Shown here: piece by piece, positions 9,054 to 17,812 of the stretch
Position numbering within the stretch: the first letter of the stretch is position 1
Layout: every line of letters begins with the position of its first letter
Origin: CAZRXG01 sp964603985
GTDB lineage: Bacteria > Chloroflexota > Anaerolineae > Aggregatilineales > UBA3940
Assembly (NCBI GenBank): GCA_964603985.1
Contig: CAZRXG010000021.1
Coordinates: forward strand, 4,731 to 68,730
DNA length: 64,000 nt
Reading direction: 5' to 3'
Notes under the pieces: model-generated
Database searches by the model: none
What the model saw: only the letters and a program-made list of their open reading frames with translations
Told to the model about the DNA's origin: nothing
Program-made: the position numbers and the translations under genes

Positions 9054-9083
9054 AAAAAGGGCCGCCCCGCGTGGGGTGGCCCT
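9054..9083 (-). terminator. Intrinsic terminator for the CpaF/TadA gene
   Basis: A GC-rich hairpin at 9058-9083 (AGGGCC..CCCC / GGGG..GGCCCT) lies between the convergent mscL and cpaF genes. Read on the minus strand it is followed directly by TTTTTACG, so it should end the cpaF transcript. It may also stop mscL transcription, although the plus side lacks a T-tract. Confidence 0.7.
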
Positions 9084-9111
9084 GTCACGTTATAGCTGCT
9101 GCGGTGGGATG

Positions 9112-10566
9112 TCAGTCCACCCCGTCGTCCGCCGCTGGGGACCCGTCCCCGGATTCCTCCGCCGGTGGGGTGCTCACCACCCTCGACACCCGGGGTGTGA
9201 ACATGCCTGGGGGCAGATGCATCCCCGCTGCCTCAAAGCGATCATGCAACCGCCGGGGTTCCACACCGGTCGGCTGCATGCGCCCGATGGCCGCACCGTC
9301 ATCGTCGATGCCGATCTGCTCCCACCGGAACAGGTTGGAGACGTTGATCTTATCGCCCTCCATGCCCGACACCTCACTGACGGACATGATCTTGCGGCTC
9401 CCGTCACGCAGCCGAGCCATGAAGACGATCACGTCAACCGCGGATGCAATCTGCTCGCGGATGGCTTTGACGGGCAGGTCCATGCCCGCCATCAGGCACA
9501 TCACCTCCAGGCGGGAGAGCGCGTCAGACGCCGAACTGGCGTGCAGGGTGCCCATCGAGCCATTGCGCCCGGTGTTCATGGCCTGAAGCAGGTCAATGGC
9601 CTCCCCGGAGCGCACCTCGCCGACCACGAGACGGTCGGGGCGCATGCGCAGCGAGTTGATCACCAGGTCACGGATGGTGATCTCGCCCTCGCCCTCGATG
9701 TTGGCCGGGCGGCTTTCCAGGCGGACGACGTGCGGCTGGAGAAGTTGAAGCTCGGCAGCGTTCTCGATGGTTACGATGCGGTCGTCCTCAGGGATGTACT
9801 GCGACAGCACGTTGAGCAAAGTGGTCTTGCCGCTGCTGCTGCCCCCGGCGACGAGGGCGTTCGAATCGGCCAGCACGCAGTAGTTCAGAAACTCGAACAT
9901 ATCAGGCGTGCCCGTGCCGAAGGCAACCAGGTCGCCGACGGTGTACGGGATCTTGGAGAACTTGCGGATGGTGAGCGCCGGGCCGTCGATGGAAATGGGG
10001 CGGACGACGCAGTTGACGCGCGAGCCGTCGGGCAGGCGGGCGTCGACCATCGGCGAGGCTTCGTCGATGCGGCGGCCCAGCGGGGTGACGATGCGCTCGA
10101 TGATGTGCAGCAGGTGATCCTCATCGTCGAACTCAATCTTGGTCTGCATGATGCGCCCGTTGCGCTCGACGAAGACGCGGTCGTGACCGGCCACCATGAT
10201 GTCGGTCGTGGCATCGTCCGCCAGAAGCTCTTCGAGTGGGCCGAACCCGATCAGGTCGTCCAGCACCTGCTCAAAGAGCTGGATCCGCTCGCTGCGGGAG
10301 AGCCGGAAGCGCGTCTTCGCCAGGACGGTGCCGAAGATCCCCTGTAGAACCTCGTGCACCTCGTCGCGGTCGGCGGTGGTGAAATCGATCTCGGTTTCGG
10401 CCAGTGCCGTCTCCTGAACCTCGTCCCTGACCTCGCGGAACATGGCGTACTCGCGGCGAGCTGTCTCCTCCGCGGAGGGTGTGCGGGCGGTAGGCTCGCG
10501 CGGCGACTCTCCACCGGGAGCAGACGACCCGGACTCCGGCTCTCGTTTACTCAGACGGCTGAGCAT
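9112..10566 (-). CDS. CpaF/TadA-family secretion ATPase
   Basis: 484 residues, full length for the family. A helical N-terminal region is followed by the N-terminal ATPase domain ([20 protein letters not shown]) and the motor core: Walker [13 protein letters not shown], Asp box [16 protein letters not shown], Walker B-like [15 protein letters not shown] and His box [13 protein letters not shown]. Such hexameric ATPases power Tad/Flp pili or related type II/IV machines at the inner membrane. The usual partner genes (tadB, tadC, flp) are not adjacent, so it is an isolated copy. A truncated relative lies at 21249-21782. An AT-rich stretch at 10650-10690 is the likely promoter region. Confidence 0.92.
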   Translation of the reverse strand: MLSRLSKREPESGSSAPGGESPREPTARTPSAEETARREYAMFREVRDEVQETALAETEIDFTTADRDEVHEVLQGIFGTVLAKTRFRLSRSERIQLFEQVLDDLIGFGPLEELLADDATTDIMVAGHDRVFVERNGRIMQTKIEFDDEDHLLHIIERIVTPLGRRIDEASPMVDARLPDGSRVNCVVRPISIDGPALTIRKFSKIPYTVGDLVAFGTGTPDMFEFLNYCVLADSNALVAGGSSSGKTTLLNVLSQYIPEDDRIVTIENAAELQLLQPHVVRLESRPANIEGEGEITIRDLVINSLRMRPDRLVVGEVRSGEAIDLLQAMNTGRNGSMGTLHASSASDALSRLEVMCLMAGMDLPVKAIREQIASAVDVIVFMARLRDGSRKIMSVSEVSGMEGDKINVSNLFRWEQIGIDDDGAAIGRMQPTGVEPRRLHDRFEAAGMHLPPGMFTPRVSRVVSTPPAEESGDGSPAADDGVD

Positions 10567-10773
10567 ACCCGTTCTCCCATTTCAGTGTGCACCATGCTTC
10601 ATCGCATCGCGGCAACGGCGGTAACAGCGCCCTTCTTCCTAACAATACACGAATCTGACATTATTATACATTACACTTAAGTATCAAGTATAACGCCCAA
10701 GGCATGAGGCTGTTCTATCCTTGGGGTGCATGTGTGGGGGTTGGGGTTTCCTTCTGTGCAGGGGTCTGCCTTC

Positions 10774-11406
10774 TCATCGGCCATCCCAGCCCAAACAGCG
10801 ATACAGTTCAGCGTAGTCGGTTATCGAAAAATCGGCGTCAGCTTCGCCAGGCCCAGGCCCGAAAAAGCACGTGTGAACACCGGCGGTCTTCCCGGCTGCT
10901 ATGTCTATGTCTCTATCCCCAACTGCCAGCGTCTCCTGCCGTTTGAAGTTGTGCCTTTTGATCATCTCCTCATACATGGCCGGGTCCGGCTTCCTGGGAA
11001 AGTCGTCGTCCGCCGTCAGCCAGTCCACAAAGTAGTGCCTCATACCATGCACATCGAGAAGCCGACCAAGTGACCCCGCCCCCCGATGGGTGACGATGAC
11101 GTTGGCGCCGCCTTCGGAGCGGGCACGCTCACAAATCCCCTTGACGCCGGGGAAGGGCGGCTGGCTTTCAGGCGAAATGTCCGCATAGTGGCGCTGAAAA
11201 CCAAGCCCCAGATCGTCCGGGTCCAGGCCGAACCTTTCGGTCAGAGTGGTCGCGCAGTGAGTCAGCGACACCTTTGCCAGGGCGGTGATCTCGTCCACCG
11301 GCGCAGCAGCCCCAAGGTCGACGAGCGCCGCGCCAATTGCCCCGGCGAGCGCGGGATAGGTATCAAACAGAGTGCCGTCTACGTCCCAGATCAAATAACG
11401 AATCAT
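10774..11406 (-). CDS. HAD-superfamily phosphatase (phosphoglycolate phosphatase-like)
   Basis: 210 residues. All four HAD motifs are present: I DVDGTLFDTYP with the nucleophilic Asp, II VIVTHRGAG, III RKPDPAMYEEMIK, IV AVGDRDIDIAAG. An alpha-helical cap follows motif I (subclass I), as in phosphoglycolate phosphatases and pyrophosphatases; the substrate is not determinable. ATG at 11406 is preferred over the TTG at 11409 because GAGAGGAG sits at the right distance. The minus-strand DinB-like gene ends 39 bp upstream, so the two may share a transcript. Confidence 0.88.
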   Translation of the reverse strand: MIRYLIWDVDGTLFDTYPALAGAIGAALVDLGAAAPVDEITALAKVSLTHCATTLTERFGLDPDDLGLGFQRHYADISPESQPPFPGVKGICERARSEGGANVIVTHRGAGSLGRLLDVHGMRHYFVDWLTADDDFPRKPDPAMYEEMIKRHNFKRQETLAVGDRDIDIAAGKTAGVHTCFFGPGPGEADADFSITDYAELYRCLGWDGR

Positions 11407-11444
11407 CAATACTCCTCTCAGAGCGGCGGCGGGTGTCAGACCGG

Positions 11445-12083
11445 TTAATATCCCTCTCTTATTCTTTCCTTCCGCACCGCAATTTGCATGTTGTGTTCAA
11501 TCGCATGCTCGATGATCCCTCCCCAGAGATTTACATAGGCAGGTCGCATCTCGCCCCAGGGGGCCGGGGTCGGTCTATTCAATTCAGGAACAACCTGCCG
11601 CTCTGGAATGCCGGACAAATAGTCCCACACTTGAGAAAAAACGTCAAAAATGTACCCGGTCATGGCTTGGCGCGTGCCGGGGATGGGTATATCATCCCAC
11701 GTTTTGCCGACGCCTTCCGGCTCGCCCGTCCGAATGCAGTGTAGATACATCTCGGCAGTGACCCCAACGTGACACATGATCCAGGCTATCGTCGTAAAGG
11801 GCGGCGGTTCCAGAATACCCGGAGTGTAGTCACATACCCACGCCCCGTGGTGGAGATGCACTCTCCAGACACGTTTCCTGTCAGGCGGCAGCGCCATATC
11901 AGCCGCCCGCTCCGAGGCCGGAAGCGGCTCCCAATCGTACTCTTCGTCTGTAATATCGCGCAACGTTTCCCTCATTCGAGAAATCGCGCTGTCCAGCCCG
12001 AACAGCAGTATGTCTCTTGGCGATTCGACCCGGACACCCGTGCCACTCTCAGGAGAAGCGGGATTGCGGCTCTCTTGCGACAT
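11445..12083 (-). CDS. DinB-superfamily four-helix protein
   Basis: 212 residues. The layout is that of DinB/YfiT-like helix bundles: a first helix DILLFGLDSAISRMRETLRD, then DEEYDWEP, HHGAWVCDYTPG, the metal-site-like TIAWIMCHVGVTAEMYLH, and NLWGGIIEHAIEHNMQIAV near the end. Three well-spaced His residues could bind a metal. DinB-like proteins include thiol transferases and many of unknown role. The start at 12083 is chosen over a longer frame because GGGAGG lies 8 bp upstream. The HAD phosphatase gene follows on the same strand. Confidence 0.8.
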   Translation of the reverse strand: MSQESRNPASPESGTGVRVESPRDILLFGLDSAISRMRETLRDITDEEYDWEPLPASERAADMALPPDRKRVWRVHLHHGAWVCDYTPGILEPPPFTTIAWIMCHVGVTAEMYLHCIRTGEPEGVGKTWDDIPIPGTRQAMTGYIFDVFSQVWDYLSGIPERQVVPELNRPTPAPWGEMRPAYVNLWGGIIEHAIEHNMQIAVRKERIREGY

Positions 12084-12342
12084 GTTTCGGCCTCCCGCCG
12101 AGCTACCGGTTTCGATCCTTTCGCGCACGCACAGACATTGTACAACAACGAGGCCGGTTGTCTAAATCTGAAGTATTCCCCCACAGTACAGAAGCCCGGC
12201 GGAGCGACTCTGCATGTTGACTCTTGGGTGCAATGCAGTGCAGGATGCACGGGGCAAACTTTGGCCCATCTCGCCACACGATGTATCATAGACGCGGTTT
12301 TGATTCCAGGGCAACAAGTGGTTACCACAAGGAGTGATCCTT

Positions 12343-14802
12343 ATGACGACATCCAGCCAGGCCCCCAAATTCGCGTGGAAGCGGCGTCTCGACAAGGTGC
12401 TAGAACACCCCGGACGGCGTAAAGGGGTAGCTGCCGACACCATGCTCGGCATGCTGCCGATGATCTCACGCAGGCGGCGCCACGCGCGCCAGTTGCACAA
12501 GGCCGGGCGCGAGCCGCACATTGACTTTGTCTCTGACCTCGACCCCGGCCCGGTGATGGGCGTGCCGCTGGGCGGACTGGGCGGGGGAACGATCACGCGC
12601 GGCTGGCGCGGCGACTTCGTGCGCTGGCAACTGCGGCCCGGCATGTATTCCTACGAGGCCGTCCCCGCCGACCAGTTTTCGGTGTACGTGCGGCGTCCGG
12701 GCAAGCGAGCGCGTATCAAGGTGCTCAACCCGGGGCGGCCTGAAAGCGGCGCGCTGCACGGGTGGGGGTGGGAGTTAAGCGGTGAACACTCAACATACCA
12801 CGCGCTCTACCCGCGCGCCTGGACGACCTACAACGAGCCGGACCCCGACCTCAAGCTGACCTGCCGCCAGGTCTCGCCCTTCATCCCGCACGACTACCAG
12901 GAGAGCAGCATCCCGGCGGGCGTCTTCGTGTGGACGGTCGAGAACACCGGCCCGGAGGCGGCCACCGTAGGGCTGATGTTCACCTTCCAGAACGGCACCG
13001 GCGGCCCCAACGACCGCGGCGGCGGGCATACCAACCACTTCTTCCGCGAGCAGGCGGCAGGCGGCGAGGTGATCGGCGTGGCGCTGCGTCACATCCACCG
13101 CCAGCCCAAGCCGCTCGAAGAGGGGCAGACACTCGAAGAGCAGGAAAGCTTCGAGGATCCATTGACCTTCGCCATCGCCGCCCAGGCGCAGCCCGGCGTG
13201 CAGGTGACGTACCGCACGCGCTGGGTGACCACGTCGAGCGGGATGGACGTGTGGGGCGACTTCCGCGACGACGGGGCGCTGGAGAACGTCGAGGACGAGC
13301 GCCCGGCCAGCGAGGGCATGGCACTCGGCGCGGCGGTGTGTGCGACGGTTGACGTGCCGCCCGGCGAGACTCGCGAGGTGGTCTTCGTGCTGGCGTGGGA
13401 TATGCCGCTGGCGCGCTTCGGCGGGGGACGGGCCTACTACCGGCGTTATACCCGCGCCTATGGTCGCGATGGGAACGCGGCCCCGACCATCGCCCGCGAC
13501 GCACTGAGCAACTATCCGGCCTGGGAAGAGCAGATCGAGGCGTGGCAGAAGCCGATCCTCGATGACGACGGCCTGCCCGACTGGTACAAGTCGGCGCTGT
13601 TCAACGAACTGTACGTCCTGGCCGACGGCGGGACGGTCTGGCTGGACGCCGAAGAGGGCGAAGATCCGCTCCCGGAGGGCGACATGGGGCACTTCGCTTA
13701 CCTGGAAGGGCACGAGTACCGCATGTACAACACCTACGACGTGCACTTCTACGCCTCGTTCGCGCTGGCGACGCTTTGGCCGGAGCTTGAATTGAGCCTG
13801 CAGCGCGACTTCGCCCGCGCGCTGGCAGTCGAGGATCGGGAGGAAATTCGCACGTTCGGGCGCGGCGATGTGACGCAGCGCAAGGTGCCCGGCATGATGC
13901 CGCACGACCTCGGCGCACCGACCGAAGATCCCTGGTACAGGGTCAACGCCTACCTGCACCAGGACACAAGCTGCTGGAAGGACCTCAACCCCAAGTTCGT
14001 ATTGCAGATCTACCGCGACCACGCCCTGACCGGAGACCGGGATTTCCTCAAGGAGATGTGGGAGCCGGTGCGCGAGGCGATGGAGAGCATGGAGCAGTTC
14101 GACCTGGACGAGGACGGCCTGATCGAGAACGAGGGCTATCCCGACCAGACTTACGACTCGTGGGAGGTCAGCGGCCCCAGCGCCTACACCGGCGGGCTGT
14201 GGCTGGCGGCTCTCAGCGCGGCGGCGGCGATGGCCGACCTGCTCGGCGAGGACGCGCAGGCGAAGCATTACCGCGACTGGCTTGAGCGCGGGCAGGCTGC
14301 CTACGAAGAATTGCTGTGGAATGGCGACTACTACGACTACGCCGCCGGTCGAGGGCCGTCCAGCACGAGCATCATGGCCGACCAGTTGGCCGGACAGTGG
14401 TACGCCCGCGCGTGCGGGCTGCCGTCGGTCGTGCCGGAGGCGAACGCCCGCAGGGCGCTCAAGGAGATCTACGAGAACAACGTGAAGCTCTTCGAGTTGG
14501 GCGAGATCGGCGCGGTCAACGGGATGCGGCCCAACGGGCGCGTTGACACCTCGTGCCTCCAGTCACAGGAGGTGTGGACGGGCACGACCTACGCGCTGGC
14601 GGCGACGATGCTCCAGGAGGGCCTGGGCAAAGAAGCCTGGGCAACGGCCAAGGGGATCTACAACGGGACGTACGACGAGTTCGGGTACTGGTTCCAGACG
14701 CCCGAAGCGTGGGACTTCCTGGGCGATCACCGCTCGCTGGGCTACATGCGCCCGCTGGCGATCTGGGCGATCCAGTGGGCGTGGGAGCGGCGGGGGTCGT
14801 AG
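12343..14802 (+). CDS. GH116-family beta-glycosidase (GBA2-type glucosylceramidase-like)
   Basis: 819 residues. The N-terminal part (FVSDLDPGPVMGVPLGGLGG and the beta-rich region to ~330) is the GBA2-type N-terminal beta domain. The C-terminal (alpha/alpha)6 catalytic domain contains LEGHEYRMYNTYDVHFYASF, NEGYPDQTYDSWEVSG and TSCLQSQEVWTGTTYALAA. Conserved acidic residues in the first two blocks are candidates for nucleophile and acid/base by comparison with the family. GH116 enzymes remove beta-linked glucose, xylose or N-acetylglucosamine. No signal peptide is seen, so it is probably cytoplasmic. The start at 12343 has AAGGAG 8 bp upstream; an in-frame GTG at 12334 overlaps that site and is rejected. 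Confidence 0.9.
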   Translation: MTTSSQAPKFAWKRRLDKVLEHPGRRKGVAADTMLGMLPMISRRRRHARQLHKAGREPHIDFVSDLDPGPVMGVPLGGLGGGTITRGWRGDFVRWQLRPGMYSYEAVPADQFSVYVRRPGKRARIKVLNPGRPESGALHGWGWELSGEHSTYHALYPRAWTTYNEPDPDLKLTCRQVSPFIPHDYQESSIPAGVFVWTVENTGPEAATVGLMFTFQNGTGGPNDRGGGHTNHFFREQAAGGEVIGVALRHIHRQPKPLEEGQTLEEQESFEDPLTFAIAAQAQPGVQVTYRTRWVTTSSGMDVWGDFRDDGALENVEDERPASEGMALGAAVCATVDVPPGETREVVFVLAWDMPLARFGGGRAYYRRYTRAYGRDGNAAPTIARDALSNYPAWEEQIEAWQKPILDDDGLPDWYKSALFNELYVLADGGTVWLDAEEGEDPLPEGDMGHFAYLEGHEYRMYNTYDVHFYASFALATLWPELELSLQRDFARALAVEDREEIRTFGRGDVTQRKVPGMMPHDLGAPTEDPWYRVNAYLHQDTSCWKDLNPKFVLQIYRDHALTGDRDFLKEMWEPVREAMESMEQFDLDEDGLIENEGYPDQTYDSWEVSGPSAYTGGLWLAALSAAAAMADLLGEDAQAKHYRDWLERGQAAYEELLWNGDYYDYAAGRGPSSTSIMADQLAGQWYARACGLPSVVPEANARRALKEIYENNVKLFELGEIGAVNGMRPNGRVDTSCLQSQEVWTGTTYALAATMLQEGLGKEAWATAKGIYNGTYDEFGYWFQTPEAWDFLGDHRSLGYMRPLAIWAIQWAWERRGS

Positions 14803-14820
14803 CGGCGCGCTGAGGTCGCA

Positions 14821-15342
14821 ATGCTCGAACTCAGGACCGGGCGGCTGAGACTGCTCGCACTGACGCTCGACCACCTGAAGCTGGCCCTGGACGGCCACGA
14901 GCGGCTGGAGGATGCGTTGGGCCTGGCCGTCTCGCGCTCGGTCACCGGCGGCCCCACGCGACGCGCCATCGAGATCAAGGTCGAGAGGATGGGCCGGGCC
15001 GACGAAAAAGACCACCCCTGGTACACCTACTGGCTTATGGTCGTCGACCGGGACGGGGTGGGGGCCGGATCGGTGGGCTTCAAGGGGACGCCGGACGGTG
15101 AGGGCGTGGTCGAGATCGGCTACGGCATCGACCCGGCTTACCGCAGCCAGGGCTACACGACCGAGGCGGTGGGGGCGCTGATCGACTGGGCCTTCCGTGA
15201 ACCGTCGTGCCGGGCGATCATCGCGCCCGACACGCTCAAGGAGAATGTCGCCTCCAACCGCGTGCTGGAGAAGACCGGTATGCAGGTGTACGACGAGACG
15301 GAGGAAACGCTGTCGTGGCGCATCGAGCGAGGCGACCGCTAA
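14821..15342 (+). CDS. GNAT acetyltransferase (RimJ/RimL-like)
   Basis: 173 residues. The fold is recognisable from GVGAGSVGFKG..EGVVEIGYGIDPAYRSQGY, where RSQGYTTEAVGALI is the acetyl-CoA pyrophosphate-binding loop, and NVASNRVLEKTGMQ, typical of the RimJ/RimL-type subfamily. Members acetylate protein N-termini, amino sugars or small amines; no acceptor can be assigned. The ATG is 18 bp downstream of the GH116 stop, so the two are probably co-transcribed, and a perfect palindrome at 15361 may end the transcript. Confidence 0.85.
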   Translation: MLELRTGRLRLLALTLDHLKLALDGHERLEDALGLAVSRSVTGGPTRRAIEIKVERMGRADEKDHPWYTYWLMVVDRDGVGAGSVGFKGTPDGEGVVEIGYGIDPAYRSQGYTTEAVGALIDWAFREPSCRAIIAPDTLKENVASNRVLEKTGMQVYDETEETLSWRIERGDR

Positions 15343-15360
15343 ACCGGCCAGAAAACCAAC

Positions 15361-15388
15361 AGGGGCGAACCCGTACGGGTTCGCCCCT
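15361..15388. repeat. Perfect 28-bp palindrome (GGGGCGAAC family)
   Basis: A 28-bp self-complementary sequence beginning AGGGGCGAACCCG lies 18 bp after the GNAT stop. It can form a cruciform or RNA hairpin and may act as a terminator, though no T-tract follows. The same GGGGCGAAC/GTTCGCCCC arms occur in the repeat at 60778-60836, so it belongs to a dispersed family. Confidence 0.6.
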
Positions 15389-15427
15389 GCCGCAGTCCGC
15401 CCTCACCCTCACCCCTGCCGAGTGTTC

Positions 15428-16018
15428 CTACTCCTGTGCCCACGGCTCAAGGAAGGGGATCAGGCCGGGGCCGGGGTCGGCGTTAACTTCGCGCAGATCC
15501 TCCATGCTCTCCGAGTCGTACACGAAATCCGGGCACTCTTCGCCCATCTTGACCTCGAACTCGGTCGAGTCGTACTCCTCGCCCGTCCCGGCGTCGTAAA
15601 GCACCGCTCTGTACCGGGCGTCGTAGTACGTGATGGTGACCTGCGCCTCGTCGCTGCCCTCCTCGCCGTACAGGCACTCCATCACCGGGTCGCGATCCAG
15701 GATGGTCAGGCAGGCGACCAGTTGGGTGCGCCGGGGACTTTCAGGCCCCCACTCGTCGGGGAAACCCTCGATGCGGCTGGTGGGGCGGCGGATGTACCTC
15801 TCGCCCTCACCGGAGCGAATGAAGACCAGCAGCGGGAAGTAGTCGTCCGTTTCCCCGTAGTAATCGGTGCCCTCGACGCCCTGCCCGTCGCAGACCACCC
15901 TGTAGTCCTCGTAGGAGCCGCCGCCCCCGCCGCCCCCACCACTTCCACTGCCTCCGCAGGCCGACAACCCTGCCGCCAACAGGCCGATAATGATGATCAG
16001 TCCAAGCCCCTTTTTCAT
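15428..16018 (-). CDS. Hypothetical lipoprotein
   Basis: 196 residues. A clear lipoprotein signal MKKGLGLIIIIGLLAAGLSAC ends at the lipobox LSAC; a Gly-rich linker (GGSGSGGGGGGGGS) follows, then an acidic beta-rich domain of ~160 residues with several Cys (VVCDG, VACLT, MECLYG, EECPDF) that could form disulfides. I recognise no known domain. It should sit at the outer face of the membrane. It is the most downstream of four minus-strand lipoprotein genes, after the degraded binding-protein copy. Its own SD (GGAGG) is present before the ATG. Confidence 0.75.
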   Translation of the reverse strand: MKKGLGLIIIIGLLAAGLSACGGSGSGGGGGGGGSYEDYRVVCDGQGVEGTDYYGETDDYFPLLVFIRSGEGERYIRRPTSRIEGFPDEWGPESPRRTQLVACLTILDRDPVMECLYGEEGSDEAQVTITYYDARYRAVLYDAGTGEEYDSTEFEVKMGEECPDFVYDSESMEDLREVNADPGPGLIPFLEPWAQE

Positions 16019-16161
16019 GTGTTTCCTCCCTACATAGTCCTCCCGATAACGATTGGCGTAGGCGTGTCACAGCCAGCCAGGGTGACAACGATCAGCATAC
16101 GAGACTGCATTTACGAATGTGCATAGTGCTCCTCCAACAAGAACAAACGCGTGAAACGCCG

Positions 16162-16666
16162 TCAGTATTTGCGCTCCTCGGCGATCTCCCCCAGGTCTGG
16201 CATATCGGCGTAGAACACACCCTCTTGTGCCGGTATCCACTTGGGCAGTGCTTCGCCGTTGAGAGCCTTCAGTGCCGCTGCATACACCTGCGGAGCAACG
16301 TCCGAGCCGCACTCCACACTCACGTTCAACTCACCCGCCAGCATGGCTTTGCTGCTCAAAATCGTTCTGCGAATCATAGAACACAAGATTGATGCCCAGC
16401 TTCTCCGCCGTCTCTTTGAAAGAAGCAGTGTTGGCCGCACGCCAGCCGCTCTCCGGGCCGGTCTGAAGGAAGGCGACGGTCATGTCCTGGTACGTCCAAA
16501 CCGGCGGCGTGGGCGGGATCACAGGCGTGGGCGTCGCGCTGGGAAGTGGCGTGGGCGTGGCGGTGACAATGACATACCTCTGGATGACTATGGGGGTGGG
16601 GGTAGACCCGCCGCAGCCGGCCAGCGCCAAGACGGCCAACAGCATCAGCCACATTCGAGCCTTCAT
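16162..16666 (-). pseudogene. Degraded sugar-binding lipoprotein (third tandem copy)
   Basis: The N-terminal part (from 16666: lipobox LALAGC, then MTVAFLQTGPESGWRAANTA and FYDSQNDFE) matches the two intact copies upstream. It then jumps out of frame into their C-terminal part (KAMLAGELNVSVECG, ALKALNGEALPKWIP). Relative to the 346-residue neighbour about 180 central residues, the ligand-binding core, are missing, and the junction also shifts frame, so no functional binding protein can be made. The last residues differ from the intact copies as well. The AAA at the junction could reflect a short-homology deletion. SD and lipobox are preserved, suggesting recent loss. Confidence 0.88.
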
Positions 16667-16695
16667 GATTCCCCTCTGGCTTCCCTCAGCCCACT

Positions 16696-17736
16696 CTAGT
16701 AGTTGTGATGTGTCCAGAAATCCTGGACATCTTCAGGATAAAAAATACCCTCCCAGGTGGGTATCCATTTGGGAAGCTCTTCGCCGTTGAGCGCCTTGAG
16801 CGCTGCTTCGTATACCTGCGGGGCGAGCAGGGGGTTGCATTCCACCGTCACGTTTAGCTCACCATCGAGCATTGCTTTGAATGCCATAGCGGTAGCATTG
16901 ATAGAGATAATCTTGATATCCACGCCGGGTTCGAGCCCCGCCTCCCTGATGGCTTCAATGGCACCCAGAGCCATCTCGTCATTCTGCGCGAGCACGCCCT
17001 GGATGTCCCTGCTCTGTGCCAGGAAGTCTTCCATTACCTGCTTACCCTGGGTGGTGCTCCAGTTAGCGTTCTGCGACTGGGTGATCACGATACCGCTGCC
17101 TTCGATGGCCTCACGGAAACCCACTCCGCGATCTACAGCTACAGGAGAGTCGATGGGGCCAGCCAGCTCGACGACGTTCTTGCTCTGGCTATCCGCGAGC
17201 AGATCGATCATTACTTCACCGGCCTTGCGGCCTTCCTCGATGAAGTCAGAACCGACGTAGGTGACATACAGATCCTCAGGCGCATCAATAGGCTGACCCT
17301 CCACAATGACGATCTTTCCGGCATCCCTGGCTTCCTGAAGCACCTCATCATAGCCGGTCGGCTCGAGCGGGGCGAGAACGATGACATCCATCTCGTCATC
17401 GGCGATGAACTCACGAAAAGCCGCGATCTGTTTCTCAAAATCTTGCTGCGCATCGTGGAACCTCATGTTGATACCCAACTGCTCCGATGTCTCCTTGAAA
17501 GATACGGTGTTGGACACACGCCAGCTACCCTCCGAGCCGGTCTGAAGAAAGCCGACTTTCATGTCCTCATAGGTGCAGTTGGGTACACAAGCAGTATCAG
17601 TGGGCGTGGGTGGCAGGGGTGTAGGCGGGAACGTGGCCGTGATAATGATAATTTCCTCAATGATTTCAGGCGCGGGTGCGCCGCAGCCGACCAGGGTCAA
17701 GGCAGCCAACAGCATCGGCCAGACTCGATCCTTCAT
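16696..17736 (-). CDS. Sugar-type ABC transporter substrate-binding lipoprotein (YtfQ/RbsB-like), copy 2
   Basis: 346 residues. Signal peptide and lipobox LTLVGC, a Pro/Thr stalk, then a periplasmic-binding-protein type 1 fold: MKVGFLQTGSEGSWRVSNT, DVIVLAPLEPTGYDEVLQEA, VIDLLADSQSKNVVELAG-like, VLAQNDEMALGAIEAIREAG. This is the family that delivers monosaccharides (ribose, galactofuranose, xylose) to ABC importers. The start at 17736 is chosen because GGAGGAAACCC precedes it; longer frames lack a signal peptide at the N-terminus. No permease or ATPase gene is near. It is about as long as copy 3 and clearly homologous along its whole length. Confidence 0.9.
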   Translation of the reverse strand: MKDRVWPMLLAALTLVGCGAPAPEIIEEIIIITATFPPTPLPPTPTDTACVPNCTYEDMKVGFLQTGSEGSWRVSNTVSFKETSEQLGINMRFHDAQQDFEKQIAAFREFIADDEMDVIVLAPLEPTGYDEVLQEARDAGKIVIVEGQPIDAPEDLYVTYVGSDFIEEGRKAGEVMIDLLADSQSKNVVELAGPIDSPVAVDRGVGFREAIEGSGIVITQSQNANWSTTQGKQVMEDFLAQSRDIQGVLAQNDEMALGAIEAIREAGLEPGVDIKIISINATAMAFKAMLDGELNVTVECNPLLAPQVYEAALKALNGEELPKWIPTWEGIFYPEDVQDFWTHHNY

Positions 17737-17812
17737 GGGTTTCCTCCGGTATAAATAGACACGTGAGGCACTGACAGGGCTTACGGTTCTCGACAGACTC
17801 CTCCAGCCTGCT

